From assembly GCA_012274445.1 (NCBI GenBank), contig JAAROD010000004.1:1736001-1800000 (forward strand): a stretch of 64,000 bases of DNA, written 5' to 3'. The notes under the pieces were generated by a model. The model made no database searches. It saw nothing but the letters and a program-made list of their open reading frames with translations, and had not been told where the DNA came from. The stretch is from Sclerotiophoma versabilis (lineage: Eukaryota > Ascomycota > Dothideomycetes > Pleosporales > Didymellaceae). A program made the translations under genes and the position numbers. This document shows, one piece after another, positions 1 to 11,397 of the stretch (positions are counted from its first letter, which is position 1; the number at the start of each line of letters is the position of its first letter).

Positions 1-142
1 GCTTGGAGCTGCGGGACACAAGTTGGCCGCAGGGCAGGGCGTCGGCAGAGAGGGGTTGGGGCAGGATGGCGAGTTCGGGGATGATGCTGGGGGAGAGGGG
101 CTCGCTGAGGTGAGAGGGCCGGCGAGAGTATTTTGCTGCCAT
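1..142 (-). CDS. N-terminus of an unknown protein, cut by the left edge
   Basis: Reading leftwards from an ATG at 142, the frame is open for 47 codons to the window edge. The protein begins MAAKYSRRPSHLSEPLSPS and continues proline- and leucine-rich through a stretch reading PELAILPQPLSADALPCGQ. The bases just upstream (143-300) are pyrimidine-rich on the minus strand, as in fungal 5' leaders. I do not recognise the family. An open frame this short could arise by chance, but composition and leader favour a real gene continuing off the edge. An intron could begin within it. Confidence 0.5.
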   Translation of the reverse strand, partial: MAAKYSRRPSHLSEPLSPSIIPELAILPQPLSADALPCGQLVSRSSK

Positions 143-452
143 TCTGGCCTTTGGTTGTCGCTGCTGGAAGGAGGCTCAAGGGAAGGGAGGTGTAGTGAGC
201 TTCAATTGAGCTTTTGGTATGGAAATGAACGTAGAGAGAGCGGGCTGAGGCTGATTGAGGCTGTCTTGTAGCTATGCTAAGCTGAGGGGAAGCTGGAGTG
301 AGGGGTCACGACAAGCTCTTTATGTGACTTCATTCGTACCTCTGAGCTGCAGCGACCCCGCCCGGCGCCGCCATGTCGGTGCAAATCCCTCAGGTCACGC
401 TCATGTTCCTGCTACTTTTGGAAATGCTGAAATGCGAGGCCATACGCAATGG

Positions 453-477
453 CCATGTTGTTCCTTGAACAACATGG
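453..477. repeat. 11-bp perfect inverted repeat
   Basis: CCATGTTGTTC and GAACAACATGG flank a 3-base spacer. It could form a hairpin or bind a dimeric factor. No T-run or coding sequence is tied to it. A single hairpin of this size can arise by chance. Confidence 0.6.
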
Positions 478-2116
478 TGGTGTGACCCAGGCTTTGTATG
501 TCGCGTGAGGTTGGTGATGAGGTCGGTACCTGAGCACCTTCGCTAAATCCCGGGTGGGGCTGTGGGTCGAGCGCTCCTTCCCGGTGTCGCCCGATCGTTC
601 CTGCGCTGGAAACTGCTGCATCTGGCGACACCAACATTGACGCCACCCTCTGCTGACTGTGCGCTGTGCGGTGGCATCATTGTCAAACAACCTCAGGTCT
701 TGTGCTTGGGCTGTGACAACAAGAGTTCTCGTTGCCTCCAGACGCCTTCCCGTATCGTCGTCACTCTGGCGTTCTGATGACAGACTGTCATGCGACCGAT
801 ATCACGAGAGCGGACGAGCGTGTTTACGGGCAATATAATTAGCATTTCACCCAGGCATAGGGATGTGACCTCTGCTTGGTACGTACGGTGTCGACGCAAC
901 GCGCGACGGACCTTCCCTCGACTATGCGACACATCGGTCTCCCAAGCTCATCTACAACTTCCTGCCTCAACATGATTCACCACCTACCGACATCAGTCTC
1001 CTCTGGCAGTATTAAGAACTTTGCCCACAATTGCAGCTGACCTTTTTTGATGAGGCTCTGCCCCGGTTAACGGTCAAATGGCTCTGGTTTCCAATTCCAC
1101 CGTACATCAGATGGTTACTCGATGTCGCGGATCTGTCAGAATACGACTGCTTTCATTGCCAGCCCTGAGTTATAGGCTCGTATCTTCGTTGTGCCGCTGT
1201 AAGTGTTCATCAGCATTCCTTAATAGGCGGCGGTGGCGTTCCGCAATCGTTGTCGATAACCTTATAGCTTCATGAACCCCTCTTCTGGACCCTCATCAGC
1301 CTTTGCAGCTTTTGGCACGACATGCACTTCACGATACAGATCTGCGTTCCTTTTCTATCTTTCTTCGGTCTCAGGGTTCTGCCTTCATTAAGATCCTCGG
1401 TGTAAGAGCGGCGGTCCCCAATCGGAGTGGTTCTAAAGTTCGGAATCTGTACAGCCTGTTCCGTACTACCTTCCGAGCTATCTTTCAGCCTCCACTTCCT
1501 TATCTGCCGTGTGCCACGCGCTACCGGTGTTTGTCCTCGTTCGCTCGGCCAGTCTGGGGCTATCTCCGCTCTTATCAGTAACTTCTAGGGCGATCATCCA
1601 GAGCGTTTCTTACCTTTGCGCGTTCGGTTTCAGTGTGGCTGTGCCTGTATCAGCATCTGAGTCCAAACGTTGCTTCGAATTAGCATCAAGGCCCCATGCA
1701 CGGAGGAACCCCTATTCTTCACGGCGAGGAAACGACCACAGTACTCTCTCTGGAGGTTTCGAAAGACCACTGGCGATGCTTGGAAAGCTGTTAGCTAAGA
1801 TTTAACTAAGACCTGACGATACTAACCAACAACACAACAAGTGGCTTGCGGCAACGGCAATGCGGTCCTGTGGATTGCGGAGATGTGCACTAATCCCCGC
1901 ATTTCACACTTAGCCCTGTAATCCAGCGAGCGCATTGGCAGTCCCAGCCTGACCGAGTATTTACCGCACCCCCGGAACATTTCCGCTCTATCCCATTTTG
2001 GCATAACTGTATCTGCCACTATGCACGGATGAAGGTTCATCAGAGATAGGCGGCGTGGACGTCAACCTTATCATTCATCAACTGTCAACTATCAACTATC
2101 AAATATCATCGGAGCT

Positions 2117-2124
2117 TATATAAG
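2117..2124 (+). promoter_or_regulatory. TATA-like element before the permease
   Basis: TATATAAG lies about 24 bases before the assigned ATG at 2148. That spacing leaves almost no leader if it is used as a TATA box, so either it is not used or translation starts at a later methionine such as codon 15 (2190). Confidence 0.3.
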
Positions 2125-2147
2125 TTCTTGGCTCTTCACCTCGAAAC

Positions 2148-3880
2148 ATGACAGAGATACAGCCAAAACCGACCCACGAACACATCGAGATGACAGACTC
2201 GATGGCAGAACACGATGTCAAACACTTCGCTCCAACCGCAGACGACGATGACCGTTTGGCCCAACTCGGCCATGTTCAGGAGCTACAAAGGAGTTATTCG
2301 ATATGGTCGCTGGGCAGCCTGTGTCTCTGTTTGATGGCAACTTGGGAAGCACTGTCAACAGTCATCGCAACTGCGCTGACGACAGGAGGCGCCCCTTGTC
2401 TGTTCTTCAACCTGTAAGCCATTATCCATCAGTAGCCTCATGAGCGGATAGTATCTGACAACAATAGGCTCATCTCGGTCTTCTGCACCATTGCCATTGC
2501 ATGCTCGTTGGGTGAGATCGCATCTATCTACCCAACCGCCGGAGGTATGCGGCAACCAACACGGCCACGTATAACTTTGGCTGACACTCGAATAGGGCAA
2601 TATCATTGGGTGGCTGCGCTTTCTCCACCTTCGTCTCGAGCAGCAGCGTCATGGTTCACCGGATGGATCAACGTTGGAGGACAAATCGTACTAACTGCCT
2701 CTGCCGCGTTCGCGGCTGGTCTTCAGCTTCAGGCTCTGATTATCTTGAACGACAACTCCTATGTCCCTGCAAGATGGCAAGGTCTGCTGTTCTATTGGGC
2801 TGTCTTGCTCTACGCTGCTGCGATCAACGTCTGGGGCTCGAAGATGCTTCCCACTGCCAACCTGCTTTCCGGTAAGCAATCCGTGATCCACATACCGACA
2901 ACACGCTGACAAAATCAGGTGTATTGCACATTGCAGGCTTCCTCGCCATCCTAGTCACGCTTGGTGTTATGGCGCCCAAAAATACTGCTTCCTTCGTCTT
3001 CACAGAGGTATCGAACTCGAGCGGCTGGTCAAATGATGGTGTTTCCTGGCTCGTCGGCCTCCTGTCCTCGGTATATCCACTACTTGGCTACGACGCCGCA
3101 TGTCATCTAGCTGAAGAGATGCCACACGCGTCACGCAACGTACCTATCGCCATGGTCGGTTCCGTCACAGTCAACGGCATCCTCGGTATTGGCTACTGTA
3201 CCATGCTCCTTTTTTCGACCGGCTCTCTGGACGTGTTGCTTGCAACGCCCACAGGCTTCCCCTTCATGCAGATCTTCCTCGATGCCACCAAGTCTGCAGC
3301 AGGCGCAACCATCATGAGCCTGATTATCACCCTCATTGCCATGGCAGCCACTGTGGCCGGAATTACTTCAACCTCCCGCACTGTTTGGGCTTTTGCACGG
3401 GATAAGGCCACACCATTTGATCGCTACTACGCATACGTAAACCACTCTTCTCACATCCCAGTCCGCGCCGTCGTTCTTATCACAATCCTGCAGATGTTGC
3501 TTGGATTCATCTATCTCGGCAACTCGACTGCCTTCAACGCTATTCTGTCTATGGCTATCCTCGGTCTCTACACTTCCTACCTAATTCCTATCGTCTTCTT
3601 CATGATTCATGGCCGCCCCAAGCTGGCGAGTCATCAGTTCGGGTTTTTCAAGATGCCAAAGCCATTAGGCTTGGGACTCAACCTTTTGTCATGTGCATGG
3701 CTTATTCTGGCGATCGTATTCTCCACATTCCCGACCTATATGCCTGTTACTGCGCAGAATATGAACTACTCAATCGTGGTAATGGCTGGATGGGTGGTGC
3801 TTGGAGGTATCTACTACTTTGTATCTGGAAGGAAGAAATTCGAGGTCCCTGTCGTGGATCGTGAGGCGCGTGGCTTTTGA
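2148..3880 (+). CDS. Amino acid/GABA/choline-type permease (APC superfamily)
   Basis: Predicted plasma-membrane amine or amino acid transporter of the fungal Uga4/Hnm1 type. Proposed exons are 2148-2413, 2468-2544, 2596-2871 and 2919-3880; every junction is GT-AG and keeps the protein continuous. The product is about 526 residues, usual for the family. A hydrophilic N-terminus of about 50 residues is followed by many hydrophobic segments. Family landmarks seen are GEIASIYPTAGGQYHW across exons 2-3 and GYDAACHLAEEMPHASRNVP in exon 4, which match the fungal GABA/choline permease pattern. The substrate cannot be told from sequence. The neighbour GST is on the opposite strand and ends 117 bases away. 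Confidence 0.9.
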
Positions 3881-3996
3881 GCGGAGTACTCTCTGTTCAG
3901 ACTGTGGTTTATCATTATTTATATACGTGCAATACAGGGTCTCCCGCTCCAATGCGTTGGCTGCGTCAACATCTGTCATAGTGCTTCAAGCCATTT

Positions 3997-4722
3997 TTAC
4001 ATCTTCCCCGCCATAGCCTTCGCAAACAGCTCCACCGGCGCTGGTCCCTTCGCGCTCGACGTCTCCGCCAGATCGATGTCAGGATCGCTCTTGCCGAGCG
4101 CGGTCCGATACGCCTCCCGCTCGTTGAACCGCTTCACCCATCCTAAGATCCCCTCGTACTCGCTCAGATCAATCGGCTCAAATTTCCGCATCGTAGTCAC
4201 ACACCAGCCAGTCATGACATCCGCTGCCGTGAACTCGTCACCCGCAAGCCATTTGTTGGACAGCAAGCGGGTGTTCATGTGGCCCAAAGCCTTCTTCACG
4301 CGATCCGCTGCACCCAGGTAGCGAAGGTCTGTGGCAGAATTTGGAATGGCGCCGCGCAACATTGCGCCTCTGAAGATAGCAGGCTGCAGGGTTGAGTTGG
4401 AGAAGTGGAACCAGTAGAGGTAGTCTGCGAAGTTCTTGTGCGAGGCACTCAGGGCAAGCTTCCCATTGGCATATTTGCCGATGATGTATTCGACAATGGC
4501 GCCAGACTCCGCCAAGGTGATGGGGTTGGACGGGTCGGTGTGGTCTTCAAGCACGGGAGAGGCGCCAAGGGGATGCTTGGATTTGAGATCTGGGGGAGAG
4601 AGGAGAGGAGAGCGCTTGTAGTTGACGAGCTTGTAAGGGATGTTGAGTTCCTCCAGGAGCCAGGGGATGCGCTCGCCTTGGCCAATCTGGAGGTGATGAA
4701 CAGTGAGATTTGGGGTGGTCAT
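3997..4722 (-). CDS. Glutathione S-transferase
   Basis: Single-exon 241-residue protein, the usual GST length. The N-terminal thioredoxin-like half runs to about residue 90 and includes the cis-proline region GASPVLED and the glutathione-contacting AESGAIVEYI. The C-terminal helical half includes WLAGDEFTAADVM, the conserved N-capping segment of GSTs. It would conjugate glutathione to electrophiles or reduce peroxides, and it resembles the fungal Gtt1-like group (inference). It starts at the first methionine of the frame. It converges on the permease. Confidence 0.9.
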   Translation of the reverse strand: MTTPNLTVHHLQIGQGERIPWLLEELNIPYKLVNYKRSPLLSPPDLKSKHPLGASPVLEDHTDPSNPITLAESGAIVEYIIGKYANGKLALSASHKNFADYLYWFHFSNSTLQPAIFRGAMLRGAIPNSATDLRYLGAADRVKKALGHMNTRLLSNKWLAGDEFTAADVMTGWCVTTMRKFEPIDLSEYEGILGWVKRFNEREAYRTALGKSDPDIDLAETSSAKGPAPVELFAKAMAGKM

Positions 4723-5539
4723 CTTGGTAGTCTGTGAAAGATGTTATGAGTTGGAACAGAGTTATTGTCTTGCGGCTGAGATTAATTTGACATTTTGTCG
4801 CGGATCATGTCTTTATGTATCCTGGTCGCTCTCGGTGGTTGTCGGCTTTACAGTAGTGGGCTTGTGGAGTTAGTCTACTCTGGAGACGCGTGCTCCGTTG
4901 ACAATGATTCGGTGAGTTAACTTGGTCCCATAACATTCCTCCAACTCTTACTGTGCATGAACTTCCCTATCACCTACCAACCTGCGATTCTCTCCACATC
5001 ATCACCGGTAGGCATTTGCGAAATGCACACGCATCGATTACTGAAAGGGGTGGTCCATTCGCGATGCTGACACAGCTCGTCACGTGTGTTCGGCCGAACT
5101 GAGGTGATTGGTGGAGACCGCTCTGGTCTCGACCTTCACCATACGGCCCTTCCCGTTACAACACCACAATATCTTTTCAAGGATTACAAACACGACTCTC
5201 CGGAGGCTGCAAGATCCGACGATACAGGCAGCGATTCTACAGGGACTCTAATACGGACGAGATTCTTCCGGATCCGACCGGGATCTCTAACAATGTGTAT
5301 CCACTTGTAGGCAAATTCTAACCTCTTCTCTGTCGATTCAGAACGACACCGACAATCCAATGGCAAGGTCGCCTAACACGTCCACCCTCGTTGATAACCG
5401 CAGTGCTCAAAATATATGGCATAGGGGCTTCCTGACTGCTACAGGCCATTTTATAAACAAAAACCTGTCGGTAGATAATAGATGGTGTGCACCTTTGCAA
5501 GGAAATTTGAGCATCGAGCCCAGCAACCCATTTTGACAA
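4723..5539. other. Intergenic region
   Basis: Upstream region of the GST gene on the minus strand and of the short fragment that follows on the plus strand. No coding-like protein is seen in either direction. Confidence 0.6.
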
Positions 5540-5790
5540 TGGAAAACGAATCTGCTGATGCTTCAGCTGACGCTGCTTCAGGTGCCGAGTGCCTAAAAAG
5601 TGTAGAGCATCCTGAATTACTCAAGAGCCCTTCACTGGCGTCTTCACCAGCATATAATAAGCGAGGTCTTTCCAGTTGCAGAGGATGTCTGATAAAGAAA
5701 CTAAGCTGTACACGCACTAATCTACTATTTCCATGTCTAGGACCCGCTATAGCCCTGATAGAAACGCTGCAAATCGAGGCTCAAACCTAG
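5540..5790 (+). pseudogene. Possible remnant of a zinc-cluster regulator
   Basis: A short open frame reads MENESADASADAASGAEC, then a serine- and proline-rich stretch, then KRGLSSCRGCLIKKLSCTR. The last part fits the first half of a Zn2Cys6 cluster: C-x2-C-x6-C with flanking basic residues. The second half is not recovered and the frame stops at 5790. It may be a decayed gene, a first exon whose partners I cannot find, or coincidence. No regulator body follows downstream. Confidence 0.25.
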
Positions 5791-5916
5791 TAGCGGAGCT
5801 GGCTACCATCTGCTCGCATCCAGCAGACCCTAGGTAATAATGAGAGTGGGTGATTTGTCCAACAATTAGGCTGCTTCCAGTCCTTTCTTACTACTTCTGG
5901 GCATGGCAAGAGGCAC

Positions 5917-7599
5917 TCAGTCCTCTTCATCATCCCTCAAGTAGTCAAACAACCACTTTTTACCCCTCTCAGGCCTTTCGCCCCTCTCTAGCTTCGCCAT
6001 CTCGTCCTCGAGCGTCTCGATCTCCGCTCTCAGATACCATATCCCGTTCGATAACGCGGAGTCGGTCATCTCAATCTCGTTTCGAGCTTTTGTTCCCAAC
6101 TGTGGTATGCTGTCTTTGTACGTTGCGTCGATCTTTTTAAGTTTTGCAGTATCGTCTTCGATTGTCCGTTCGATCTCTGCAATATTATCTCGCGTGCGAG
6201 CAAAGACGTCTTTGAATGGGAGCAGTTCGCAACCAGTCTCTTCGCAATGCACCAGAGCCTCAGTCCGTGACTGCTCGTACGCCAGGTCTAGCCATTTCCG
6301 CTCGGCCATTTTGCGGTCGATGCATTTCTCTAGCCATGCTGAATCGCTTGACCCGATGTAGTCCAAATGCTGCTCGCACTTCTCGCTATAGTTCGTGTAT
6401 CGTGCTTCTTCGTGAATGAGTTGCAGAGTCTGGAACTCCCACAAAACCTTGTCCCCCTCTTTCATGCAAACGCCATCTGGACAGAGTTTTGCAACTTCAG
6501 CTTTAGCAGCTGCGAGCTCTGCATGCAGGCCCTCCGCATTCCAAGTCGAACGCAGAAAGCGCCACTGGTGTAAAGCGCGCTCTTCATCATTTATCGCCGC
6601 CTCGTATGCCTTACTGTGCTGGAGTGCACGGTATTCCGCCCAGTGGATCTGACCCTCATAAGAGTTGTACGAGGTGATGCCGTCTTTCACGGTGGTATGG
6701 TTGTAGCCTACAAGATCGTCGATGCGCTTTTGTGCTGCTTCAGCATAACCTCTCCCGGAAGGTTCGGCTTTTGCGCGGATGAAATCAGCATTGAACCGAT
6801 TTGAATCAAAAGGAACCGGCCAGCCATTTCTTTGTAGAAGTGTCTTGATGGTTTCAGGAGGGACACCGAATCCGCCCTCACGATTGGATGTACTCCAAGG
6901 CGTCCACTTCAAGCTTCGATAATTATTCGCGACAGCACGCAGAACGTGCGGTGCACCACCAGGCCTATCCCAGATAAACTCGCCGTTATCCTCGAACCAC
7001 AAATCATTCATCTCCCTGACAAATTCACGTTTGGCTTGAATACGCTGCACCCACAACTTAGCGTCAAAGATTCTGACCGCATCTTTTTCGGTGTTGTAGA
7101 TCATGACCCAGGTGCGGTCGTTGTTCCATCCTCCAGTGCCCCAATTTGTCAACGCAACGTCAGATGGTGACATGTACTCGGTCCACCCAATGCTCTGCCC
7201 GCGTAGAGGGTCGCAGAGTTCTGCCAGGTGCTCCGGATTTCGATAATCCATGAAGTATCCACCGTATATCCAGTCAGGTTCTTGGACTAATGACAGATCT
7301 ACGTACGGCAAAAGCTCTATCAAACGAAGCACGGAGGCGCTGGGCCTGCATGAAATTGCTGTGGTATTGATGGCGTGTGGGCCGCGAGTGATGGAATTAA
7401 GTGGTATGAAGGTCGAATTGGCAAGGATAGTGTAGATTTCGTCCATCAAATTGGCAATCCTCTGCAATTTGGTATCATCGTATGATGGATCCATGCCGGA
7501 GGGCAGAAATTTGTAGAGTTGTGGGAGGCATAGAAGAGTGATGAGGGGGATGAGAAAGACTGTGACTGGATGTTGAAGCCATTGACGCGGCATATTCAT
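5917..7599 (-). CDS. Unknown protein with N-terminal membrane anchor
   Basis: Single-exon protein of 560 residues from the chosen start at 7599 (MNMPRQWLQH). The frame is open to an earlier ATG at 7752, but the later start puts a hydrophobic segment (about residues 12-30, rich in L, I and V) right at the N-terminus, as in a signal anchor. The rest is soluble, tryptophan- and tyrosine-rich, with potential N-glycosylation sites (for example NST and NTT) near residues 60-80. The last 200 residues are charged and probably coiled-coil, ending in an acidic tail. I recognise no catalytic motif or named domain. It looks like a fungal-specific protein. Confidence 0.8.
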   Translation of the reverse strand: MNMPRQWLQHPVTVFLIPLITLLCLPQLYKFLPSGMDPSYDDTKLQRIANLMDEIYTILANSTFIPLNSITRGPHAINTTAISCRPSASVLRLIELLPYVDLSLVQEPDWIYGGYFMDYRNPEHLAELCDPLRGQSIGWTEYMSPSDVALTNWGTGGWNNDRTWVMIYNTEKDAVRIFDAKLWVQRIQAKREFVREMNDLWFEDNGEFIWDRPGGAPHVLRAVANNYRSLKWTPWSTSNREGGFGVPPETIKTLLQRNGWPVPFDSNRFNADFIRAKAEPSGRGYAEAAQKRIDDLVGYNHTTVKDGITSYNSYEGQIHWAEYRALQHSKAYEAAINDEERALHQWRFLRSTWNAEGLHAELAAAKAEVAKLCPDGVCMKEGDKVLWEFQTLQLIHEEARYTNYSEKCEQHLDYIGSSDSAWLEKCIDRKMAERKWLDLAYEQSRTEALVHCEETGCELLPFKDVFARTRDNIAEIERTIEDDTAKLKKIDATYKDSIPQLGTKARNEIEMTDSALSNGIWYLRAEIETLEDEMAKLERGERPERGKKWLFDYLRDDEED

Positions 7600-8066
7600 A
7601 TGGTTGAGTGAATATTTAATGAGTGATGAAGGGAAAGAAAACAGAAGACATTTGGAGGTAAGAACGACCCTCTCCCGTTCCAGCAAGTCAGGAGCGTTAG
7701 GCCAGGCAGAAGCGCATAGACTGCTTTGGTGATGCTGACTGAGCTCCAGCACGATATGAAAAGCACAATGATTTAAGCGTATCGTCGTTGTTATCGCACA
7801 TTCGTACTAGACTCTAAGAGATTCCATGAACGTGACAACGAGTCGAAAGGACTAATTAGATGCGGACGTAAAAAGATGACGCGCCTCGGTGGACCCTGAT
7901 TTTAGCGCGCCTTTTGGTGAACTGAAGGCCCCGCGACGCCAAAAAGCTGCACACGACGGACAGGCTTGCGGCAGTGCTTCCAGGGCAATTGCATGCTATG
8001 GAGTTGCTTTCATCTCTGCTATCTGGCTCAGACGCAGCGCCAAAGCTCGACCAACTGCCGCCTGAG
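7600..8066. other. Divergent upstream region
   Basis: Separates the minus-strand membrane-anchored gene from plus-strand QTRT2 and presumably holds both promoters. In-frame methionines upstream of QTRT2 at 7974 and 7998 leave open a slightly longer N-terminus. Confidence 0.5.
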
Positions 8067-9577
8067 ATGCTCGAGTTTACCCTCCTGAAAACAACAGGCG
8101 CGCTTACACCACGCCTCGGCCGCCTATCTCTCCCCAAGCGCAAGAGCATATTAACGCCTGGCTTTATTGGCAACACCTCGCGCGGTGTCATTCCTCACAT
8201 ATCGCAGGACAACTTCTCGAAAGGCTTGAACCTCAATGGCGTTTATGTCGCGCTTGAAGATTGTAAACGATTGCATTGCCAGTGACGTAGCATCTCGCGC
8301 TGACCCTCACAGTCATCGAGAAGCTCCCTCAAAAGACACCGCCAGTCTTCCAGTACGAAGTCCTTGAGCCGCTGCGCAACTTCATTGCCCTTCCGCAAGA
8401 CACTCTTCTCGTTCTTGGTCCGCGCCGCAACCCTCCCATACCGTCCCCAATACCCAGCACGAATACAGAGCTGGGTGTGTTGACATCTGTTGGTTTCAAA
8501 GCCCTGAGTTCAGAGTACTACGCCGCCGCCGCGCGGAAATTGCAGCCCGATATTGTTGTTGGTTTGGCTGATATCCCGTTTGGGAAGGAGGCAGTGGGAA
8601 TAAAGAGGAAGGACAAGATGAGCGATCGAACAGAGGCATGGACGCGCGATATCATTGCGAAGAAAGCTACACTGGAGAAGGGGGAACCGAGCTGGGGCAT
8701 CTTCGCGCCTATCTTGCCCATAGATCGCGATCTGCAGAGCTGGTACCTTGAGCATCTGGTCGACGACATGGCGGACAAGATCTCCGGTGTGGCCATTTAC
8801 GACGCCTACCTCCTAGACGATCTGTCGGAAGAACTGCACCACTTGCCGCGCCTTTCGTTCCATGCGCCCGCCAGCCCACACGAGATCCTCCGTCAAGTTG
8901 GTCTAGGCATGGACATCTTCACTGTCCCCTTCTTGACCGATGCAACCGACGCTGGTATCGCTCTAGACTTTGCCTTTCCCGCACCGCCTAAAGACACAAA
9001 CACAAGCTCAAGACAAGACCTAGGGCTCGACATGTGGTCCGACGCGCACGCGACTTCCGTAGTCCCGTTGAGCGAAGGCTGCAAATGCTACGCATGCTCC
9101 AAACATCACCGCGCATACATCCAGCACCTGCTCGCCGCGAAGGAAATGCTCGGCTGGGTGCTTATTCAGATCCACAACCATTCCATCCTCTCTTCTTTCT
9201 TCGCTGGTATTCGGGCATCCATTGAAGCGGACACGTTTGAGGCAGATGTTGCTGCGTTCGAAAGGTATTACGAATCAGCGCTGCCCGAGAAGACAGGGCA
9301 AGGACCGAGAGTCAGGGGCTATCAGTTCAAGGCTGAAGAGCACGCGAAGCCTGAGAGAAAGAACCAAAGGGTGTTCACAAAATACGATGATGAAAAAATT
9401 GCGGAGCTTAGGTTAGCCGCGGCGCATGGGCAGCAGCCAGGGAAGAAGCCAGAGATGAGGGACGTCATTGATGACGAGGCACTTGTTGGGTTGGTGGGTT
9501 TGGATGAGGTGGACGTCGATGGTGCACGGCAGGTTGAGTCGCTGCAGCTAGAAGACCACGTGGAACGGAAACAATAG
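8067..9577 (+). CDS. QTRT2: Queuine tRNA-ribosyltransferase accessory subunit 2
   Basis: Non-catalytic partner of the enzyme that swaps guanine for queuine at position 34 of tRNAs for Asp, Asn, His and Tyr. Exons are 8067-8262 and 8313-9577 with a 50-base GT-AG intron, giving 486 residues. The N-terminus MLEFTLLKTTGA followed by RLGRLSLPKR and TSRGVIPHISQD matches the family start, so I chose the third in-frame methionine. The zinc site is intact: C322, C324 and C327 in CKCYAC plus H353, the C-x-C-x2-C-x25-H pattern. In animals the subunit works with QTRT1 at mitochondria; QTRT1 is not in this window. It converges on a possible small gene. Confidence 0.92.
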
Positions 9578-9628
9578 ACGAGTGGAAGATACCCCGAACA
9601 AAGAAACACAGGCCCATAATCTCTCTCC

Positions 9629-10025
9629 TAGACAAACTGTTTTCACATCGCATACGACGAACAAAGAGGTAGAATAATGCATACCAATACTTACGATGCG
9701 CACCAGGCGCCAGACAACAGTATAGTCTACCAAAGGAGCTAACCGCCAAAGATGACTTCCCTGCGTCAGTAGCCCAAGTCCCAGCAATGTCGCGACTCAC
9801 ATAGATAAGAGGCCCCCGCTTTTTTACGAACAAAATGGAGCCTTTGAGCTCAAGTCGGGCAGCAATAAGAAGCTCAGAAGTGTCCACACTGGCCACAGCG
9901 GTGCGGAACTTCATCACTAGTATTACAAGCGCCACAGCAGCAGCGCCACGTGGCAAGATAATCCACGGCCATGTCCGGATGTGCGATCGTATGTTTATCG
10001 ATCTTTGGGCTGCTTGTCTTGGCAC
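9629..10025 (-). CDS. Possible small spliced membrane protein
   Basis: Proposed exons on the minus strand are 9801-10025, 9695-9760 and 9629-9637, giving 99 residues. Both introns have strong borders: GTGAGT to a CTGAC-GCAG end (40 bases) and GTAAGT to AAACAG (57 bases). The frame is kept and a stop follows at once. Residues 18-38 include WPWIILPRGAAAVALVILV, a likely membrane helix; exon 2 encodes GSHLWRLAPLVDYTVVWRLV. I recognise no family. The very short last exon and the 40-base intron are weak points, and the alternative is a non-coding antisense transcript. It ends 51 bases from the end of QTRT2. Confidence 0.42.
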
Positions 10026-11397
10026 GTGTGATTTTGGATGAGCAAGGCATGATTGCTAAGTAGTCTAAGTCTTTGAAGATGGATCGCGGTCGATGTGAAA
10101 AGCCAAAGCTGTAGCAGATATATATGAAAGGTTCAATGGAGCTGGTAGGCGTAGCTTTATAGCCGCAATCTGGGTTGTGAAGTCGAGGCACAGTGTCAGC
10201 ACGATATTGCTGAAGTTGCATTGTGGACATGTCCACTCAACAGTGTCTTATAATCGTCTCCTTCAAGCAATTCAATTCATACAACTATACTGATAGCACC
10301 TCTCACCGGATCATATGTTAAGGATCAGGCGGGGTTGAACGACCGCAGTGTCGCGACTAGATACGTCACGTGATGTTACATTCACTGGCATACTGAACAC
10401 GCTACATCATTGACTCTGATATCTCTCACAACCAACGCTTTGCAGTTAGAAAGCGGGGGATATGGTCACTCCTTCTACGCGCCCTGCTCAACGACGATAT
10501 ACTTGCTTTCACCTCGGCTTTCCACAAGCTTCCACTTCGCCGTCACCGCAACTTGAGGCCCAAGATTTACAGCTCCCGGCATTCAGCCGCTCCCTAGGCC
10601 AGGCGTATTGTGTCTTTACGTTTATAAATACCTCGCCCACCCCGTCGTCACTTGCTTTCGACAGCCTCGCCCTCAACTACCGCGATTCCAGCACCTGACG
10701 ACTACATCACTGACAACTACATCACTGACAACTACCTCGCCTGATGACTACGCCTACATACTAATAACCCTTTTGAAAAGCATGCTGACATCGTTGAGGC
10801 CGTTGTTTCAGACTCAGCCTAGGGTACTGCTTCTGTCAAGACATCCTGCTTATGGGACTTCCGGAAGTCGCTCGTCTCTTTTTTGAGGCTGCCTACACAC
10901 CCATTATAACTCTTTCGCTTGACTTTTTGTTTCCTTCAGTCTGTTTCACCGTCATGTACCCGTCATTGCTGAGTTCTACCAGTAAACTCTTTTCCTTCTG
11001 CGTTGCGTCCAACGTTATTTTGCGAGGCACCACAGCTACTCGCACATGCTCTGCACATGCGGCAGGCGAAAACAAAAGGGAGGGTATCACTGTGAGTCGT
11101 GAGAGTGGGAAGCTCACAGAGACAGTCGTATATAGCAGACGGGAGGCATCAGAGCTGTAGCGCTGCAGCACAGACAGGCAAAAACATCAGGAAGGATGTC
11201 ACCACGGTAAGCGAGCGAGGGGCTTGCCGTACGGCCTGGGTGGGTCGTGTTCTGCATGTAGGTAACTTGGATACCATAATGTTCTTCACTTTGACTTTCT
11301 TCATGCTGGCATTGTTTGTTGTGATGACTATGAGTGAAGTGACGCAACACGCCCTGGTTCAAATGTAATCCTTGCTCACCGGGTCAGCTCCGTCCAT
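10026..11397. other. Intergenic region
   Basis: Several open frames of 70-105 codons overlap one another on both strands without a convincing protein. A 15-base-type tandem repeat lies at 10692-10750. The right end carries the 3' region of the minus-strand phytase gene. Confidence 0.55.
10692..10750. repeat. Short tandem repeat, about 15-base unit
   Basis: Nearly four diverged copies of a unit resembling CACTGACAACTACAT. The middle two copies are almost identical and the outer ones carry several changes. It lies in non-coding DNA. Confidence 0.7.

Larger units (their letters stand above)
143..2147. other. Intergenic region, no gene seen
   Basis: Two kilobases with only short overlapping open frames and no coding-like protein. 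It holds the 5' leader of the left-edge gene, a short perfect inverted repeat near 453-477 and, at its right end, the upstream region of the permease. Confidence 0.6.

Noticed and set aside
10462..11368. Chain of plus-strand frames of 78-102 codons as a possible spliced gene
   Set aside because: No pair of splice sites joins them into a sensible protein, and they contain a simple tandem repeat.
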